Notes: a model not told the origin generated them from the sequence alone. A stretch of 64,000 nucleotides of DNA from an uncultured Alphaproteobacteria bacterium (GCA_929200255.1 CAKMYZ010000010.1:1-64000), one strand, 5' to 3'; counted from the stretch's first letter, positions 25,390 to 33,660 are shown. Program-made: numbers and translations.

Positions 25390-25740
25390 GTGAAGACGAG
25401 TATCGCTTATGCCGTAGCGCCGACAGCATCACTGTCAGAGGTCGTGCGCAATTATAAGATGGCTCTTGCTGAGATTGGTTTCGATCCAGTGTTCCAATGT
25501 GCAGATGACGCATGTGGTGGCACCAATCTGGCCTGCGCGATTGAGCAGTTTCCACTGCCCGTCATGATCGTTGATCCGTTCAACTATCACTATCAAGGTG
25601 CCAGAACGACAACAGATGCGGGTGAGGTCTATGCCGCCCAGACACAGACAGACCTGGTCGAGACGGGTCGCGTTGCCCTATTGGCGACAGTCACAGAGTC
25701 GATCGCATTCGGTCAACAGGCTGGGCACGGCTGCTGGTCA
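25390..25740 (+). pseudogene. 5' piece of a broken DUF4892/OmpA-type gene
   Basis: The frame from the GTG at 25390 gives IAYAVAPTASLSEVVRNYKM, ALAEIGFDPVFQCADDACGG and YAAQTQTDLVETGRVALLAT. This pattern (paired NY..AL...GF..V..C...ACGG) belongs to the central domain of OmpA-family outer-membrane proteins common in Rhodobacteraceae. Signal peptide and first domain are missing, and similarity fades after about 25700. The frame continues without family resemblance to 25869. The matching OmpA C-terminal domain lies at 27304-27526, beyond the SDR and MerR genes. Confidence 0.6.
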
Positions 25741-25865
25741 CGACCATCATCACAAACCGGCCGTTCGTATTCGGTGCCGCGAAAGCTGAAAAAGAGCCCT
25801 GAACAACAGATGCTACAGAACGTGCAGACGCCTGCCCTAAAAATTCTGATAACCTCAAAAAACCT

Positions 25866-25896
25866 TTGACCCTGACGTTAGTGTCAGGGCTCTAGG
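25866..25896 (+). promoter_or_regulatory. MerR-type promoter with long spacer and perfect dyad
   Basis: A TTGACC box is separated by 19 bp from a weak TCTAGG box, and the spacer region carries CCCTGAC-N6-GTCAGGG (25870-25889, perfect 7-bp arms). A 19-20 bp spacer filled by a dyad is the hallmark of promoters activated by MerR-family proteins. The SDR gene starts 50 bp downstream and a MerR gene follows it, so local control is likely. Confidence 0.6.
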
Positions 25897-25945
25897 CATG
25901 CCTCCTATCGACACCAAAAGATTCGCAGATAGGAGACCGAGAGAG

Positions 25946-26710
25946 ATGACAAATAGAGATGAATGGCATGGCAAAGTAGTGATCGTAACAGGGGGCAGCT
26001 CAGGCATTGGTCAGGCGACTGCGACCGCACTGGCAGACTTGGGTGCAAATGTCCTGATCACCGGTCGCAATAGGGATAAATTGTCTGAGGTTGCCACCTT
26101 GAGCGACAATATCGAAGCTTTGCAGATGGACAGCGCGGACCCGAAGAGCGGTGAGCAGATCGTTGACGCGACTGTGTCGCTTTGGGGCCGCATTGATTTG
26201 GTCGTCAACAATTCCGGTGCCGGGCAACCGACCCCGATAGATACTTATGAAGCAGATATTATTGCGAAAATGACGGCTGTGAACATCATGGCCCCATCTT
26301 TACTGGTGAAAGCGGCCCGGTCCGCCCTCAGCGAGCAAAATGGGTCCATCGTGAACATCAGCACGGCCGCTTCTCGGAATGCAACCCCTATGCTGGCGCA
26401 CTACGGTGCAACCAAAGCTGCCCTAGAACATCTGACCCAATCCTGGGCCATCGAACTGGCTGGTGACGGCATTCGGGTTAACGCCATTGCCCCGGGGCCC
26501 GTTAAGACCGGTGCGCTGACTGGAATGATGGGACTCCCTGAAGAGATGGCCGAACAAATCGAGGCACAAGAAGCGGCGCAAGTACCCTTGGGCCGTCGAG
26601 GTGTTACGGCAGACATCGTGCCGTGGATCCTACACCTCGGAAGCGCGGAAAACGAGTGGGCAACAGGCCAAGTTTTGACCATCGACGGCGGCTGGTCACT
26701 GCGCGTTTGA
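25946..26710 (+). CDS. Short-chain dehydrogenase/reductase (SDR)
   Basis: This is a 254-residue NAD(P)-dependent oxidoreductase of the classical SDR family. It has the cofactor motif VTGGSSGIGQAT, NNSGAG (the NNAG position), the catalytic Ser in SIVNISTAAS and the YxxxK pair in HYGATKAALEH, then NAIAPGPVKTGAL and the C-terminal TGQVLTIDGGWSL. All catalytic residues are intact. The ATG at 25946 follows a GAGA-rich ribosome site; 50 bp upstream is the MerR-type promoter. A hairpin terminator follows the gene. The substrate cannot be predicted. Confidence 0.92.
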   Translation: MTNRDEWHGKVVIVTGGSSGIGQATATALADLGANVLITGRNRDKLSEVATLSDNIEALQMDSADPKSGEQIVDATVSLWGRIDLVVNNSGAGQPTPIDTYEADIIAKMTAVNIMAPSLLVKAARSALSEQNGSIVNISTAASRNATPMLAHYGATKAALEHLTQSWAIELAGDGIRVNAIAPGPVKTGALTGMMGLPEEMAEQIEAQEAAQVPLGRRGVTADIVPWILHLGSAENEWATGQVLTIDGGWSLRV

Positions 26711-26721
26711 TGTGAAGGGAG

Positions 26722-26747
26722 CCCGGTGGCGTAACCAAACCACCGGG
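26722..26747 (+). terminator. Hairpin after the SDR gene
   Basis: CCCGGTGG pairs with CCACCGGG around a 10-base loop, and TTCGCCTT follows. It is a modest terminator between the SDR and MerR genes. Confidence 0.6.
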
Positions 26748-26810
26748 TTCGCCTTGATAAACATGTCGAACATTAACATTTGAAGTCAAACTTTGTCGGA
26801 GATGTTTGAG

Positions 26811-27179
26811 ATGCAAGCGAAGGAAGCTGCCGAACGATTGAAGATCACGCAACGCATGTTGCGCCATTATGAAAAAGAAGGGTTGATGGAGGTTGGGCGA
26901 ACACCCAACGGCTACCGCAGTTACTCTACAGCTGATTTGAGGCGAGCTGGTCGCATCCGAGATTTTATTGCAACGGGCTTTTCGACTCGCGAAATCCGCG
27001 CCATGAGCGCGTGCCTGTCGGACGAGGGTGCTGGCCCCTGCGAAGGCGGTGTGGAGAAATTGCGAGAAAAGCTTGAGCATATCGATAGGCTTCGGGTGGA
27101 ACTTGACGACAAGCGAAATGCTGTAATCAGAAGGCTCGCCGCCCTGCGAACCCGGCTCGCCGCCGTAAGCAGCCGTTGA
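26811..27179 (+). CDS. MerR-family transcriptional regulator
   Basis: The 122-residue regulator has the MerR winged helix (AKEAAERLKITQRMLRHYEKEGLMEVGRTPNGYRSY, then LRRAGRIRDFIATGFSTREIR) and a C-terminal antiparallel coiled coil. Two cysteines (about 68 and 77, in SACLSDEGAGPCEGG) could serve a metal or redox signal, but this is not a recognised binding motif. The ATG at 26811 was chosen because CGGAG lies 9 bp upstream; an ATG at 26802 is too close to it. The MerR-type promoter at 25866 is the likely target. Confidence 0.87.
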   Translation: MQAKEAAERLKITQRMLRHYEKEGLMEVGRTPNGYRSYSTADLRRAGRIRDFIATGFSTREIRAMSACLSDEGAGPCEGGVEKLREKLEHIDRLRVELDDKRNAVIRRLAALRTRLAAVSSR

Positions 27180-27303
27180 CCTTTAAATTGGCAAAGTCCG
27201 CGTCGTCGCCACCGCGAGCATCTGTACGGGTTTCCTGAATGACTGTTGCTGGTCGTGATCAATTTGTTGACCGAAGGTGCCCAACTTCTTGACCGTCGCC
27301 ACT

Positions 27304-27526
27304 ATATGGCATTCAGTTCGACACCGATGAGGCAACCATCCGCCCCGATAGTGCGGCAACATCGCAGGAGATCGCGACGTTCCTTGCAGGCAACCCCGAT
27401 CTTGCCGTGGTGATCGTGGGCCGTACTGATAGTCAGGGGACGATGGAATATAACCTTGGCTTGTCTAACCGCCGGGCTGAAGCCGTGCGCGCGCTGAACC
27501 GCCGGGTCGAGATTATCGCCAGATAG
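27304..27526 (+). pseudogene. 3' piece of a broken OmpA-domain gene
   Basis: Translation gives YGIQFDTDEATIRPDSAAT, then VVIVGRTDSQGTMEYNLGLSNRRAEAVR and, after an apparent deletion of about 30 residues, LNRRVEIIAR and a stop. This is the C-terminal peptidoglycan-binding OmpA domain with its usual TD..G and NRRVEI motifs, but without start, signal or middle part. It looks like the other end of the fragment at 25390. The gap 27180-27303 before it and 27527-27729 after it hold no recognisable gene. Confidence 0.7.
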
Positions 27527-27729
27527 TGTTTTGGTCTGCATAAGGGAGACAGCAAGCCTACTCTGCGCATGTTACCCGAGACTGCCCGCGTTGATTGAAT
27601 GTTGGCCTGCTGTGGCGCATCATTTGGCAGGTCTGAAGACGTGAAGCTGGATGCCTTGAAGATTGAGCTGCCCTTTCCGGCAGGTGACGACGCGTGCCAG
27701 ATACTGGGGGCAATGGCACCCTGCGCCGC

Positions 27730-28230
27730 CTAGGCCTCTTGTGCCAAGCGCGCTTCGAGCACGTCAAAAGGGACGCCGGGGTCGTCTTTTGCTCCGCGAA
27801 TCACCAGCGAAGTTTTGACAGAGGCCACATTATCGGCGCTGGTGAGTTCTTCTGTCAGAAAGCGTTGGAATGTGCGCAGGTCGGGTGCCACACATTTAAG
27901 GATGAAATCCACCTCGCCATTAAGCATGTGGCACTCGCGTACCAGTGGCCATCCTTGGCAACGGTCTTCAAAGGCACTCAGGTCTGCTTCGGCCTGACTG
28001 ACCAGGCCAACCATGGCAAAGACCTGCACTTCGAAACCCAATTCCCGGGCATTGACGTCGGCGTGGTAGCCTTGGACGAACCCTTGTTCTTCCAATGTGC
28101 GTACGCGACGCAGGCAGGGCGGGGCTGAAATGCCGACCCGCTTGGCCAGCTCGACGTTGGTCATACGCCCGTCTGCCTGAAGTTCTGCCAGAATCATACG
28201 GTCGATTTCGTCCAGTTTCGTACCCGGCAT
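27730..28230 (-). CDS. Lrp/AsnC-family transcriptional regulator
   Basis: The 166-residue protein has an N-terminal helix-turn-helix (LDEIDRMILAELQADGRMTNVELAKRVGISAPPCLRRVRTLEEQGFVQGYHA) and a C-terminal RAM/AsnC ligand domain (HMLNGEVDFILKCVAPDLRTFQRFL). The ATG at 28230 follows AAGGAG; a frame extending to 28257 has no site. It is divergent from trxB across a 169-bp intergenic region rich in short AT tracts, a placement seen in many roseobacters. An amino acid effector is likely by family. Confidence 0.92.
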   Translation of the reverse strand: MPGTKLDEIDRMILAELQADGRMTNVELAKRVGISAPPCLRRVRTLEEQGFVQGYHADVNARELGFEVQVFAMVGLVSQAEADLSAFEDRCQGWPLVRECHMLNGEVDFILKCVAPDLRTFQRFLTEELTSADNVASVKTSLVIRGAKDDPGVPFDVLEARLAQEA

Positions 28231-28399
28231 TGCGCTGCTCCTTAGATATTTTTGCAAATACTACGCAACTCGTGTGAGGTGCGCAATATTCTTTCAATCA
28301 TCCGCAACAAAAGAACGTGCTCGTTGGTGAGTTGCGCCCTCTTTCATCACCGGGAAAGCGCAGCTATATCGGGATGACATCAATGTGCAAGAGGCTGCT

Positions 28400-29356
28400 A
28401 TGACCGATACCCGCCACGTCAAAGTTCTGATCATCGGCTCGGGCCCTGCGGGGTATACGGCTGGAGTCTATGCCGCCCGTGCAATGCTGGAACCGGTGTT
28501 GATCCAGGGGATCGAACCGGGTGGCCAGCTGACCACCACCACAGAGGTTGAAAACTGGCCCGGTGATACCGAGGTGCAAGGACCAGATCTGATGGTACGC
28601 ATGGAGGCGCACGCGCGTGCTATGGGCTGCGAGATCGTCGGCGATATCGTGACCAAGCTGGACCTGCAAGACCGACCCTTTACGGCGACCTGCGATAGCG
28701 GCGCGGTTTTCACAGCAGATGCTGTGATCCTCTGCACCGGTGCGCGTGCTAAATGGCTGGGTCTGCCATCAGAAGAGAAATTCAAAGGGTTCGGCGTCAG
28801 TGCCTGTGCCACCTGCGACGGCTTCTTTTATCGCGGGCAGGAGATCGTTGTTGTCGGCGGCGGGAATACCGCTGTGGAAGAGGCGCTTTTCCTGACCAAC
28901 TTCGCGTCTAAGGTGACTTTGGTTCACCGCCGCGATGAGTTGCGCGCCGAGAAGATATTGCAGAACCGTTTGTTCAATAACCCCAAGATCGAAACGCTCT
29001 GGTTTCATGAGGTAGATGAAGTGTTTGGCGCAGACAGCCCGTTGGGCGTTGAAGGCGTGCGCGTGAAACATACCAAAACCGGTGAAACGACCGAGATAGC
29101 CGCCAAAGGTGTATTTGTGGCCATCGGCCATGCCCCTGCCAGCGAGTTGGTCAGAGATCAGTTGGAAACCCATAGCGGTGGTTACGTGAAAGTAGCCCCC
29201 GGCACGACCAGGACAGCGATACCGGGCATCTTTGCCGCAGGCGATTTGACAGACCATATCTACCGGCAGGCGGTCACATCCGCTGGGATGGGGTGCATGG
29301 CGGCGCTGGATGCCGAAAAGTTCATTGCGAAAATGGAAGACGATCAGGTCGCGTAA
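28400..29356 (+). CDS. trxB: Thioredoxin-disulfide reductase
   Basis: This flavoenzyme transfers electrons from NADPH to thioredoxin in the cytosol; 318 residues. Motifs in order: FAD-binding IIGSGPAGYTAGVYAARA, the redox-active CATCDGFFYRG pair, NADPH-binding VVVGGGNTAVEEALFLTNFASKV with HRRDELRA, and the second FAD motif GIFAAGDLTDHIYRQAVTSAGMGCMAALDAE. All redox residues are intact. The start at 28400 fits the family. It may help supply reducing power to the Msr enzymes encoded in the same window. Confidence 0.97.
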   Translation: MTDTRHVKVLIIGSGPAGYTAGVYAARAMLEPVLIQGIEPGGQLTTTTEVENWPGDTEVQGPDLMVRMEAHARAMGCEIVGDIVTKLDLQDRPFTATCDSGAVFTADAVILCTGARAKWLGLPSEEKFKGFGVSACATCDGFFYRGQEIVVVGGGNTAVEEALFLTNFASKVTLVHRRDELRAEKILQNRLFNNPKIETLWFHEVDEVFGADSPLGVEGVRVKHTKTGETTEIAAKGVFVAIGHAPASELVRDQLETHSGGYVKVAPGTTRTAIPGIFAAGDLTDHIYRQAVTSAGMGCMAALDAEKFIAKMEDDQVA

Positions 29357-29364
29357 GAGCCTAA

Positions 29365-29862
29365 GTGTATACAAGTCTGAACACAGCGCTCTACCGGATC
29401 GTTTTTGCCCAGCATGCCGACGGCGTTCTTGACGGTGTGATCCATCAGGAAGGCCGGTTTCACCATGACGGGCAATCGGCGCTTTATGCGTCGCCCTCAC
29501 CGCAAACGGCCGCAATTGCAATCAAGGCCTATCTGGACGAGGGCGATCCACCGCGCGTGCTGGTGCCTTTGGCGTTACGCGATGCGTCAATGGTGGATCT
29601 ACGCGACCCGGATACATGCGCAGCCCTCTCTATTGATCCCGCCTGGCCCAGTGTCCTCTGGTCTGAGGAGCGCGCAGCAGGGCAGGCAGCCACAAGTTGG
29701 CGCGCCTCCGACGCCGTGCGGGCATCTGGGGCGGATGGGATGATCTATGCGTCGCGGACGGCGCCCGAACGCTGGCATGTCGTGCTGTTTTCGTGGAACC
29801 AGTCGGCAGGTGCCGCGCTTAGTGTGGTAGGTGTTCCCGCGCCGTGGGCGCCCAACCGGTAG
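29365..29862 (+). CDS. RES-domain protein (possible NAD+-degrading toxin)
   Basis: The 165-residue protein matches the RES family: LYRIVFAQHADGVLDG, RFHHDGQSALYASPSPQTAAIAIKAYL and PRVLVPLALRDASMVDLRDP. RES proteins such as ParT/MbcT/Xre-RES toxins cleave NAD+. Here no Xre/DUF2384 antitoxin gene is adjacent; the gene starts at a GTG 9 bp after trxB. Either the antitoxin is elsewhere or the protein is a housekeeping derivative. Retention of the catalytic Arg/Tyr set cannot be judged without alignment. Confidence 0.7.
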   Translation: MYTSLNTALYRIVFAQHADGVLDGVIHQEGRFHHDGQSALYASPSPQTAAIAIKAYLDEGDPPRVLVPLALRDASMVDLRDPDTCAALSIDPAWPSVLWSEERAAGQAATSWRASDAVRASGADGMIYASRTAPERWHVVLFSWNQSAGAALSVVGVPAPWAPNR

Positions 29863-30015
29863 CTGCGTTACGCGATCCGCCCAAGAATCACGCAGTTGTT
29901 TTACAAGGGTCGCTGAATAAAGGACTTTCGTCTTTTTGGCTTTGCCTGCTAGACTTTCTTACGCGGCAAGGTCTATCCCTCGCGCAATCGCAACCGCATG
30001 GTATTTGAGAATTTG

Positions 30016-31725
30016 ATGGCCCAGGATTTGACCCCGATCCCAGAACTTTACGTGTCCTACGAGAGCGCGCAGAAGATGAAACTGGAGGCCGCAGAGCTGA
30101 CCAGCCACGATCTGACGCCGCGCCAGATCTGCGATCTGGAGCTTTTGATGAATGGTGGGTTTAACCCGCTCAAAGGGTTTCTGTCAGAGGCCGACTACAC
30201 CAGCGTTGTGGACACGATGCGCCTTTCAGATGGGGCATTGTGGCCCATGCCCGTGACATTGGATGTTTCTGACGACTTCGCCGCGACTGTGGAATTGGGG
30301 CAGGACATCGCCTTGCGCGACCAAGAGGGCGTGATCCTTGCCACGATGACCGTCACCGACAAATGGACACCTGACAAGGCCCATGAAGCCAAGATGGTTT
30401 TTGGTGCTGACGATTCCGCGCATCCAGCTGTGAACTACCTGCACAACACAGCTGGAGCTGTCTATTTGGGTGGTCCCGTGACCGGTATCCAGCAGCCCGT
30501 GCATTACGACTTTCGCGGCCGGCGTGACACGCCCAATGAACTTCGGGCCCATTTCCGCAAACTAGGCTGGCGCAAGGTTGTGGCCTTCCAGACGCGCAAT
30601 CCGCTGCACCGGGCCCATCAGGAACTGACATTCCGGGCGGCGAAGGAGGCGCAGGCGAACCTGCTGATCCACCCTGTCGTGGGGATGACAAAGCCGGGTG
30701 ATATCGATCATTTCACCCGCGTGCGCTGTTACGAAGCTGTTCTGGATCAATACCCGTCCTCAACCACAACAATGAGCTTGCTCAACCTCGCCATGCGTAT
30801 GGCTGGCCCGCGCGAGGCAGTATGGCACGGTCTGATCCGCAAAAATCATGGCTGCACCCATTTCATCGTGGGGCGCGATCACGCGGGCCCCGGCAAGAAC
30901 TCTGCCGGTGAAGATTTCTATGGCCCCTATGATGCACAAGATCTGTTCCGCGCGCACCAGGATGAGATGGGCATCGAGATGGTTGACTTTAAGCACATGG
31001 TTTATGTGCAGGACCGCGCCCAGTATGAACCTGCGGATGAAGTATTGGACAAGGACAATGTCACGATCCTGAATATCTCTGGCACCGAGTTGCGCCGCCG
31101 CTTGTCCGAGGGTTTGGAGATACCTGAGTGGTTTTCGTTCCCGGCCGTGGTTGAAGAGCTGCGCAAGACGCGACCACCACGGGCCGAGCAGGGGTTTACC
31201 GTGTTTTTTACCGGCTTCTCGGGGTCTGGCAAGTCAACTGTCGCCAACGCGCTGATGGTCAAGCTGATGGAAATGGGCGGGCGTCCGGTCACCTTGCTGG
31301 ATGGTGATATCGTGCGCAAGAACCTCAGCTCAGAGCTTGGGTTTAGCAAGGAACACCGCGATCTGAACATCCGGCGGATCGGCTATGTGGCCTCTGAGAT
31401 CACCAAGAATGGCGGTATTGCTATCTGTGCCCCAATTGCACCCTACGCCACAACGCGCCGCGCGGTGCGCGAGGATGTGGAGGCCTTTGGCGCCTTTGTT
31501 GAGGTCCATGTCGCTACCTCAATCGAGGAATGCGAGCGACGCGACCGCAAGGGGCTATATAAGCTGGCACGGGCTGGCAAGATCAAGGAATTCACGGGAA
31601 TCTCAGATCCGTATGATGTGCCGGAAAATCCGGAAATACGCCTGGAAACTGAAAGCGTGCCAGTTGATAACTGTGCGCATCAGGTGATACTGAAGTTGGA
31701 AAGTATGGGGCTGATCAAGGCCTAG
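30016..31725 (+). CDS. sat/cysC: Bifunctional sulfate adenylyltransferase/APS kinase
   Basis: The protein of about 569 residues fuses ATP sulfurylase and adenylylsulfate kinase, turning sulfate into PAPS. The N-terminal part has the PUA-like domain, then FQTRNPLHRAHQELTFRAA (active-site QxRNPxHxxH) and VGRDHAGPGKNSAGEDFYGPYDAQ. From about residue 395 the kinase domain has the P-loop FFTGFSGSGKSTVANAL and VTLLDGDIVRKNLSSELGFSKEHRDLN, then FTGISDPYDVPENPE. I chose the ATG at 30016 (GAGAA just upstream); 29998 is an alternative. A glycosyltransferase-like gene follows 17 bp later. Confidence 0.95.
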   Translation: MAQDLTPIPELYVSYESAQKMKLEAAELTSHDLTPRQICDLELLMNGGFNPLKGFLSEADYTSVVDTMRLSDGALWPMPVTLDVSDDFAATVELGQDIALRDQEGVILATMTVTDKWTPDKAHEAKMVFGADDSAHPAVNYLHNTAGAVYLGGPVTGIQQPVHYDFRGRRDTPNELRAHFRKLGWRKVVAFQTRNPLHRAHQELTFRAAKEAQANLLIHPVVGMTKPGDIDHFTRVRCYEAVLDQYPSSTTTMSLLNLAMRMAGPREAVWHGLIRKNHGCTHFIVGRDHAGPGKNSAGEDFYGPYDAQDLFRAHQDEMGIEMVDFKHMVYVQDRAQYEPADEVLDKDNVTILNISGTELRRRLSEGLEIPEWFSFPAVVEELRKTRPPRAEQGFTVFFTGFSGSGKSTVANALMVKLMEMGGRPVTLLDGDIVRKNLSSELGFSKEHRDLNIRRIGYVASEITKNGGIAICAPIAPYATTRRAVREDVEAFGAFVEVHVATSIEECERRDRKGLYKLARAGKIKEFTGISDPYDVPENPEIRLETESVPVDNCAHQVILKLESMGLIKA

Positions 31726-31742
31726 TAAACAAGTTCGTAACG

Positions 31743-32573
31743 ATGACAACTATTGTATCACTCTCCACGATTCCAACGCGCTTCTCGGGTCTTGACCGTG
31801 TACTTAAGAATATCCTTGCCCAGACTGCGCCGATTGACGAAGTCCGACTTTATATTCCCCGGAAGTTTCGGCGTTTTCCGGATTATGATGGGGCCTTACC
31901 GGATGTGCCTGCCGGTGTACGGATAATCCGTCCAAACGATGACCTGGGCCCAGCCAGCAAGATCCTTTTTGCGGCGGACGAGCTCAAAGGCGAGGACTGT
32001 GATATCATCTTTTGCGACGATGATATGCTGTTTGAACCCGACAGGTTTGAACGCATCATCGCAGGGCGTGACGGGCGGCTGGACCACTGTGTGACATCTG
32101 AGGCGGGGTTCATTGTAAAAAAACGTAAAAGAATGCCTGCGTCACGCCACCCAAATGCTGCTCGTAGGCCAAAGGATTTTCACTATCGTCGCCAGCGCCT
32201 GGGGCAATTCTGGCGCGAATGGCGCACGGGTGAGACAGAAGAAAAGCCCTATCATCCCAGCATCACTGATCCGGGTTATGTCAATATCGCGCAGGGCTTT
32301 GGCGGCGTACTGGTTCGCCCGGAATTTTTTGATGCAGCGTTCTATGATATTCCGACCGTCCTTTGGGCGGTCGACGATTATTGGCTGTCTGGCCATTTTG
32401 AACGCAAAGGTGTGCCCATCTGGGGGGCCGCGCATTTCAAACGGCCTGCCTATACAGAAAGCAGGGATGTCTCGGCGCTATATTTGTCTGTACTTGACGG
32501 TGCAAACCGAGAGGAAGCGAACAACGCCTGCATCAAATACATGCAAGAGACCTATGGTATCTGGCAGTTTTAG
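31743..32573 (+). CDS. Glycosyltransferase-like protein (GT-A fold)
   Basis: This 276-residue cytosolic protein resembles small GT-A glycosyltransferases. It starts TTIVSLSTIPTRFSGLDRVLKNILAQ, has NDDLGPASKILFA and the metal-binding acid cluster DIIFCDDDMLFEP, and later GYVNIAQGFGGVLVRPEFF and WAVDDYWLSGHFERKGVPIWG. The DDD motif and the WAVDDYWLS segment fit nucleotide-sugar binding and catalysis. It lies 17 bp after sat/cysC, so the two may be co-transcribed. That context could mean transfer to a sulfated glycan or lipid. Donor and acceptor are unknown. Confidence 0.7.
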   Translation: MTTIVSLSTIPTRFSGLDRVLKNILAQTAPIDEVRLYIPRKFRRFPDYDGALPDVPAGVRIIRPNDDLGPASKILFAADELKGEDCDIIFCDDDMLFEPDRFERIIAGRDGRLDHCVTSEAGFIVKKRKRMPASRHPNAARRPKDFHYRRQRLGQFWREWRTGETEEKPYHPSITDPGYVNIAQGFGGVLVRPEFFDAAFYDIPTVLWAVDDYWLSGHFERKGVPIWGAAHFKRPAYTESRDVSALYLSVLDGANREEANNACIKYMQETYGIWQF

Positions 32574-32794
32574 TGAACGGTCACCGGTTGCATGTTGTTT
32601 TCACGTGCCAGATGAAACGCCAGTTTGCGGTCGGCCACGAGGGCCAGTTGTTCGCCAGATGCATTGTGAACGGCAAAGAGTTCTTCCAGATCACCAACCT
32701 GCTCCTGCACGTCAGCAGGTAGATCCGAGGCCAGAATGGGTTTGACATAAACGACATCTGTGCCGAATTTTTCGAAATCAAACTTCGTATCCAT
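32570..32794 (-). CDS. DUF1150 family protein
   Basis: This is a small 74-residue acidic protein of the DUF1150 family (VVYVKPILASDLPADVQEQ, LFAVHNASGEQLALVADRKLAFHLAREN), found almost only in alphaproteobacteria, usually beside small heat-shock genes as here. It begins 3 bp after hsp20 on the same strand, so it should share the heat-shock promoter at 33275. Function unknown; a co-factor of Hsp20 or a stress role is a guess from linkage. Its end overlaps the glycosyltransferase-like gene by 4 bp on the opposite strand. Confidence 0.9.
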   Translation of the reverse strand: MDTKFDFEKFGTDVVYVKPILASDLPADVQEQVGDLEELFAVHNASGEQLALVADRKLAFHLARENNMQPVTVH

Positions 32795-32797
32795 ATC

Positions 32798-33211
32798 TTA
32801 CCCTTTCTTGATGTTGATGGTTTGCACAATCCGTTCCGGTTCGGCCCGGGTCAGATCAACATGCAGGAGCCCGTTTTCCATCACGGCCTCGCCCACGTCT
32901 ACACCATCGGCCAGAACAAATGACCGCTGGAATTGACGGCCCGCGATGCCCCGATGCAAAAAGACCCGACCTTCGCTGTCGTCGGACTGCCGTCCACGGA
33001 TCACCAGCGCGCTGTCCTCTACGGTGATCGCCAAATCAGCTTCGGCAAAGCCCGCGACGGCCAGGGTGATCCGATAGGAATTTTCGGAAGTTTGTTCGAT
33101 GTTGTAAGGTGGGTAACCTTCGTTCCCGCTTTTTGCGGTCCGTTCGACCAGCCGTTCCAGCTGTTCAAATCCCAAAAGGAACGGATGTGTTCCCAAAGCC
33201 AGTTTCGTCAT
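32798..33211 (-). CDS. Small heat-shock protein Hsp20
   Basis: This 137-residue ATP-independent chaperone holds unfolding proteins. The N-terminal part (FLLGFEQLERLVERTAKSGNEGYPPYNIEQTSENSYRITLAVAGF) leads into the alpha-crystallin domain, with LAITVEDSALVIRGRQ, FLHRGIAGRQFQRSFVLADGV and the C-terminal beta strand VMENGLLHVDLTR. The YPPYNIE and HRGIAGRQFQRSF wording is typical of IbpA-like proteins in this order. A sigma-32-type promoter lies about 65 bp upstream. Confidence 0.93.
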   Translation of the reverse strand: MTKLALGTHPFLLGFEQLERLVERTAKSGNEGYPPYNIEQTSENSYRITLAVAGFAEADLAITVEDSALVIRGRQSDDSEGRVFLHRGIAGRQFQRSFVLADGVDVGEAVMENGLLHVDLTRAEPERIVQTINIKKG

Positions 33212-33274
33212 AAGACATGCCCTTTTTTAAGCGACTGTCAGGTTTCAGGCCCCGTGCGCGGCGACCTTTGATGA

Positions 33275-33305
33275 AAATATGGGGTGCGCGCCCTATATGA
33301 TCAAG
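33275..33305 (-). promoter_or_regulatory. Heat-shock (RpoH-type) promoter of hsp20
   Basis: On the minus strand CTTGAT (33300-33305) is followed after 15 bp by CCCCATATTT (33275-33284). This closely matches the sigma-32 consensus (CTTGAA, 13-17 bp, CCCCATTT). It stands at the right distance from the hsp20 start at 33211. Confidence 0.75.
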
Positions 33306-33377
33306 AGGAAGTCGTAGCAAAAGCGGTATGATCCGCGCTACAATGTACATCAACAATAACAATTCAGCAGCCCCGCG

Positions 33378-33596
33378 ATGAACACAACCGCCAAGATGGA
33401 ACAGACCGAGGTGCTCCGGGTAAAGCTGGAAGTGCTGCGCCACGAGCACAGTGATCTGGATGCGGCGATTGCGGCCCTGCATGCGCATGGCGCTGCGGAT
33501 ATGCTAACCCTCAAGCGGCTGAAAAAGCAAAAACTATCCCTCAAAGATCAGATCACCCAGCTTGAAGATCGTATCTTGCCCGACATTATCGCCTGA
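33378..33596 (+). CDS. DUF465 (YdcH-like) small protein
   Basis: The 72-residue protein is predicted to be a helical hairpin: LRVKLEVLRHEHSDLDAAI, then ADMLTLKRLKKQKLSLKDQITQLED. This is the DUF465/YdcH signature (HxDLD and LKKxKLxLKDxI). Such genes commonly precede purE in this group. The function is unknown; a coiled-coil partner role is possible. Confidence 0.88.
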   Translation: MNTTAKMEQTEVLRVKLEVLRHEHSDLDAAIAALHAHGAADMLTLKRLKKQKLSLKDQITQLEDRILPDIIA

Positions 33597-33660
33597 CAGG
33601 CGTTGCAGTGCTGCTTGCCATGGCTATAGTGCCGCTTCCTTTTCAACGTGGGACAAGCTT

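Noticed and set aside
29863..30015. Riboswitch or attenuator before sat/cysC
   Set aside because: Only a weak hairpin (GGAC-TTTC-GTC) is present and no known SAM-riboswitch core was recognised.
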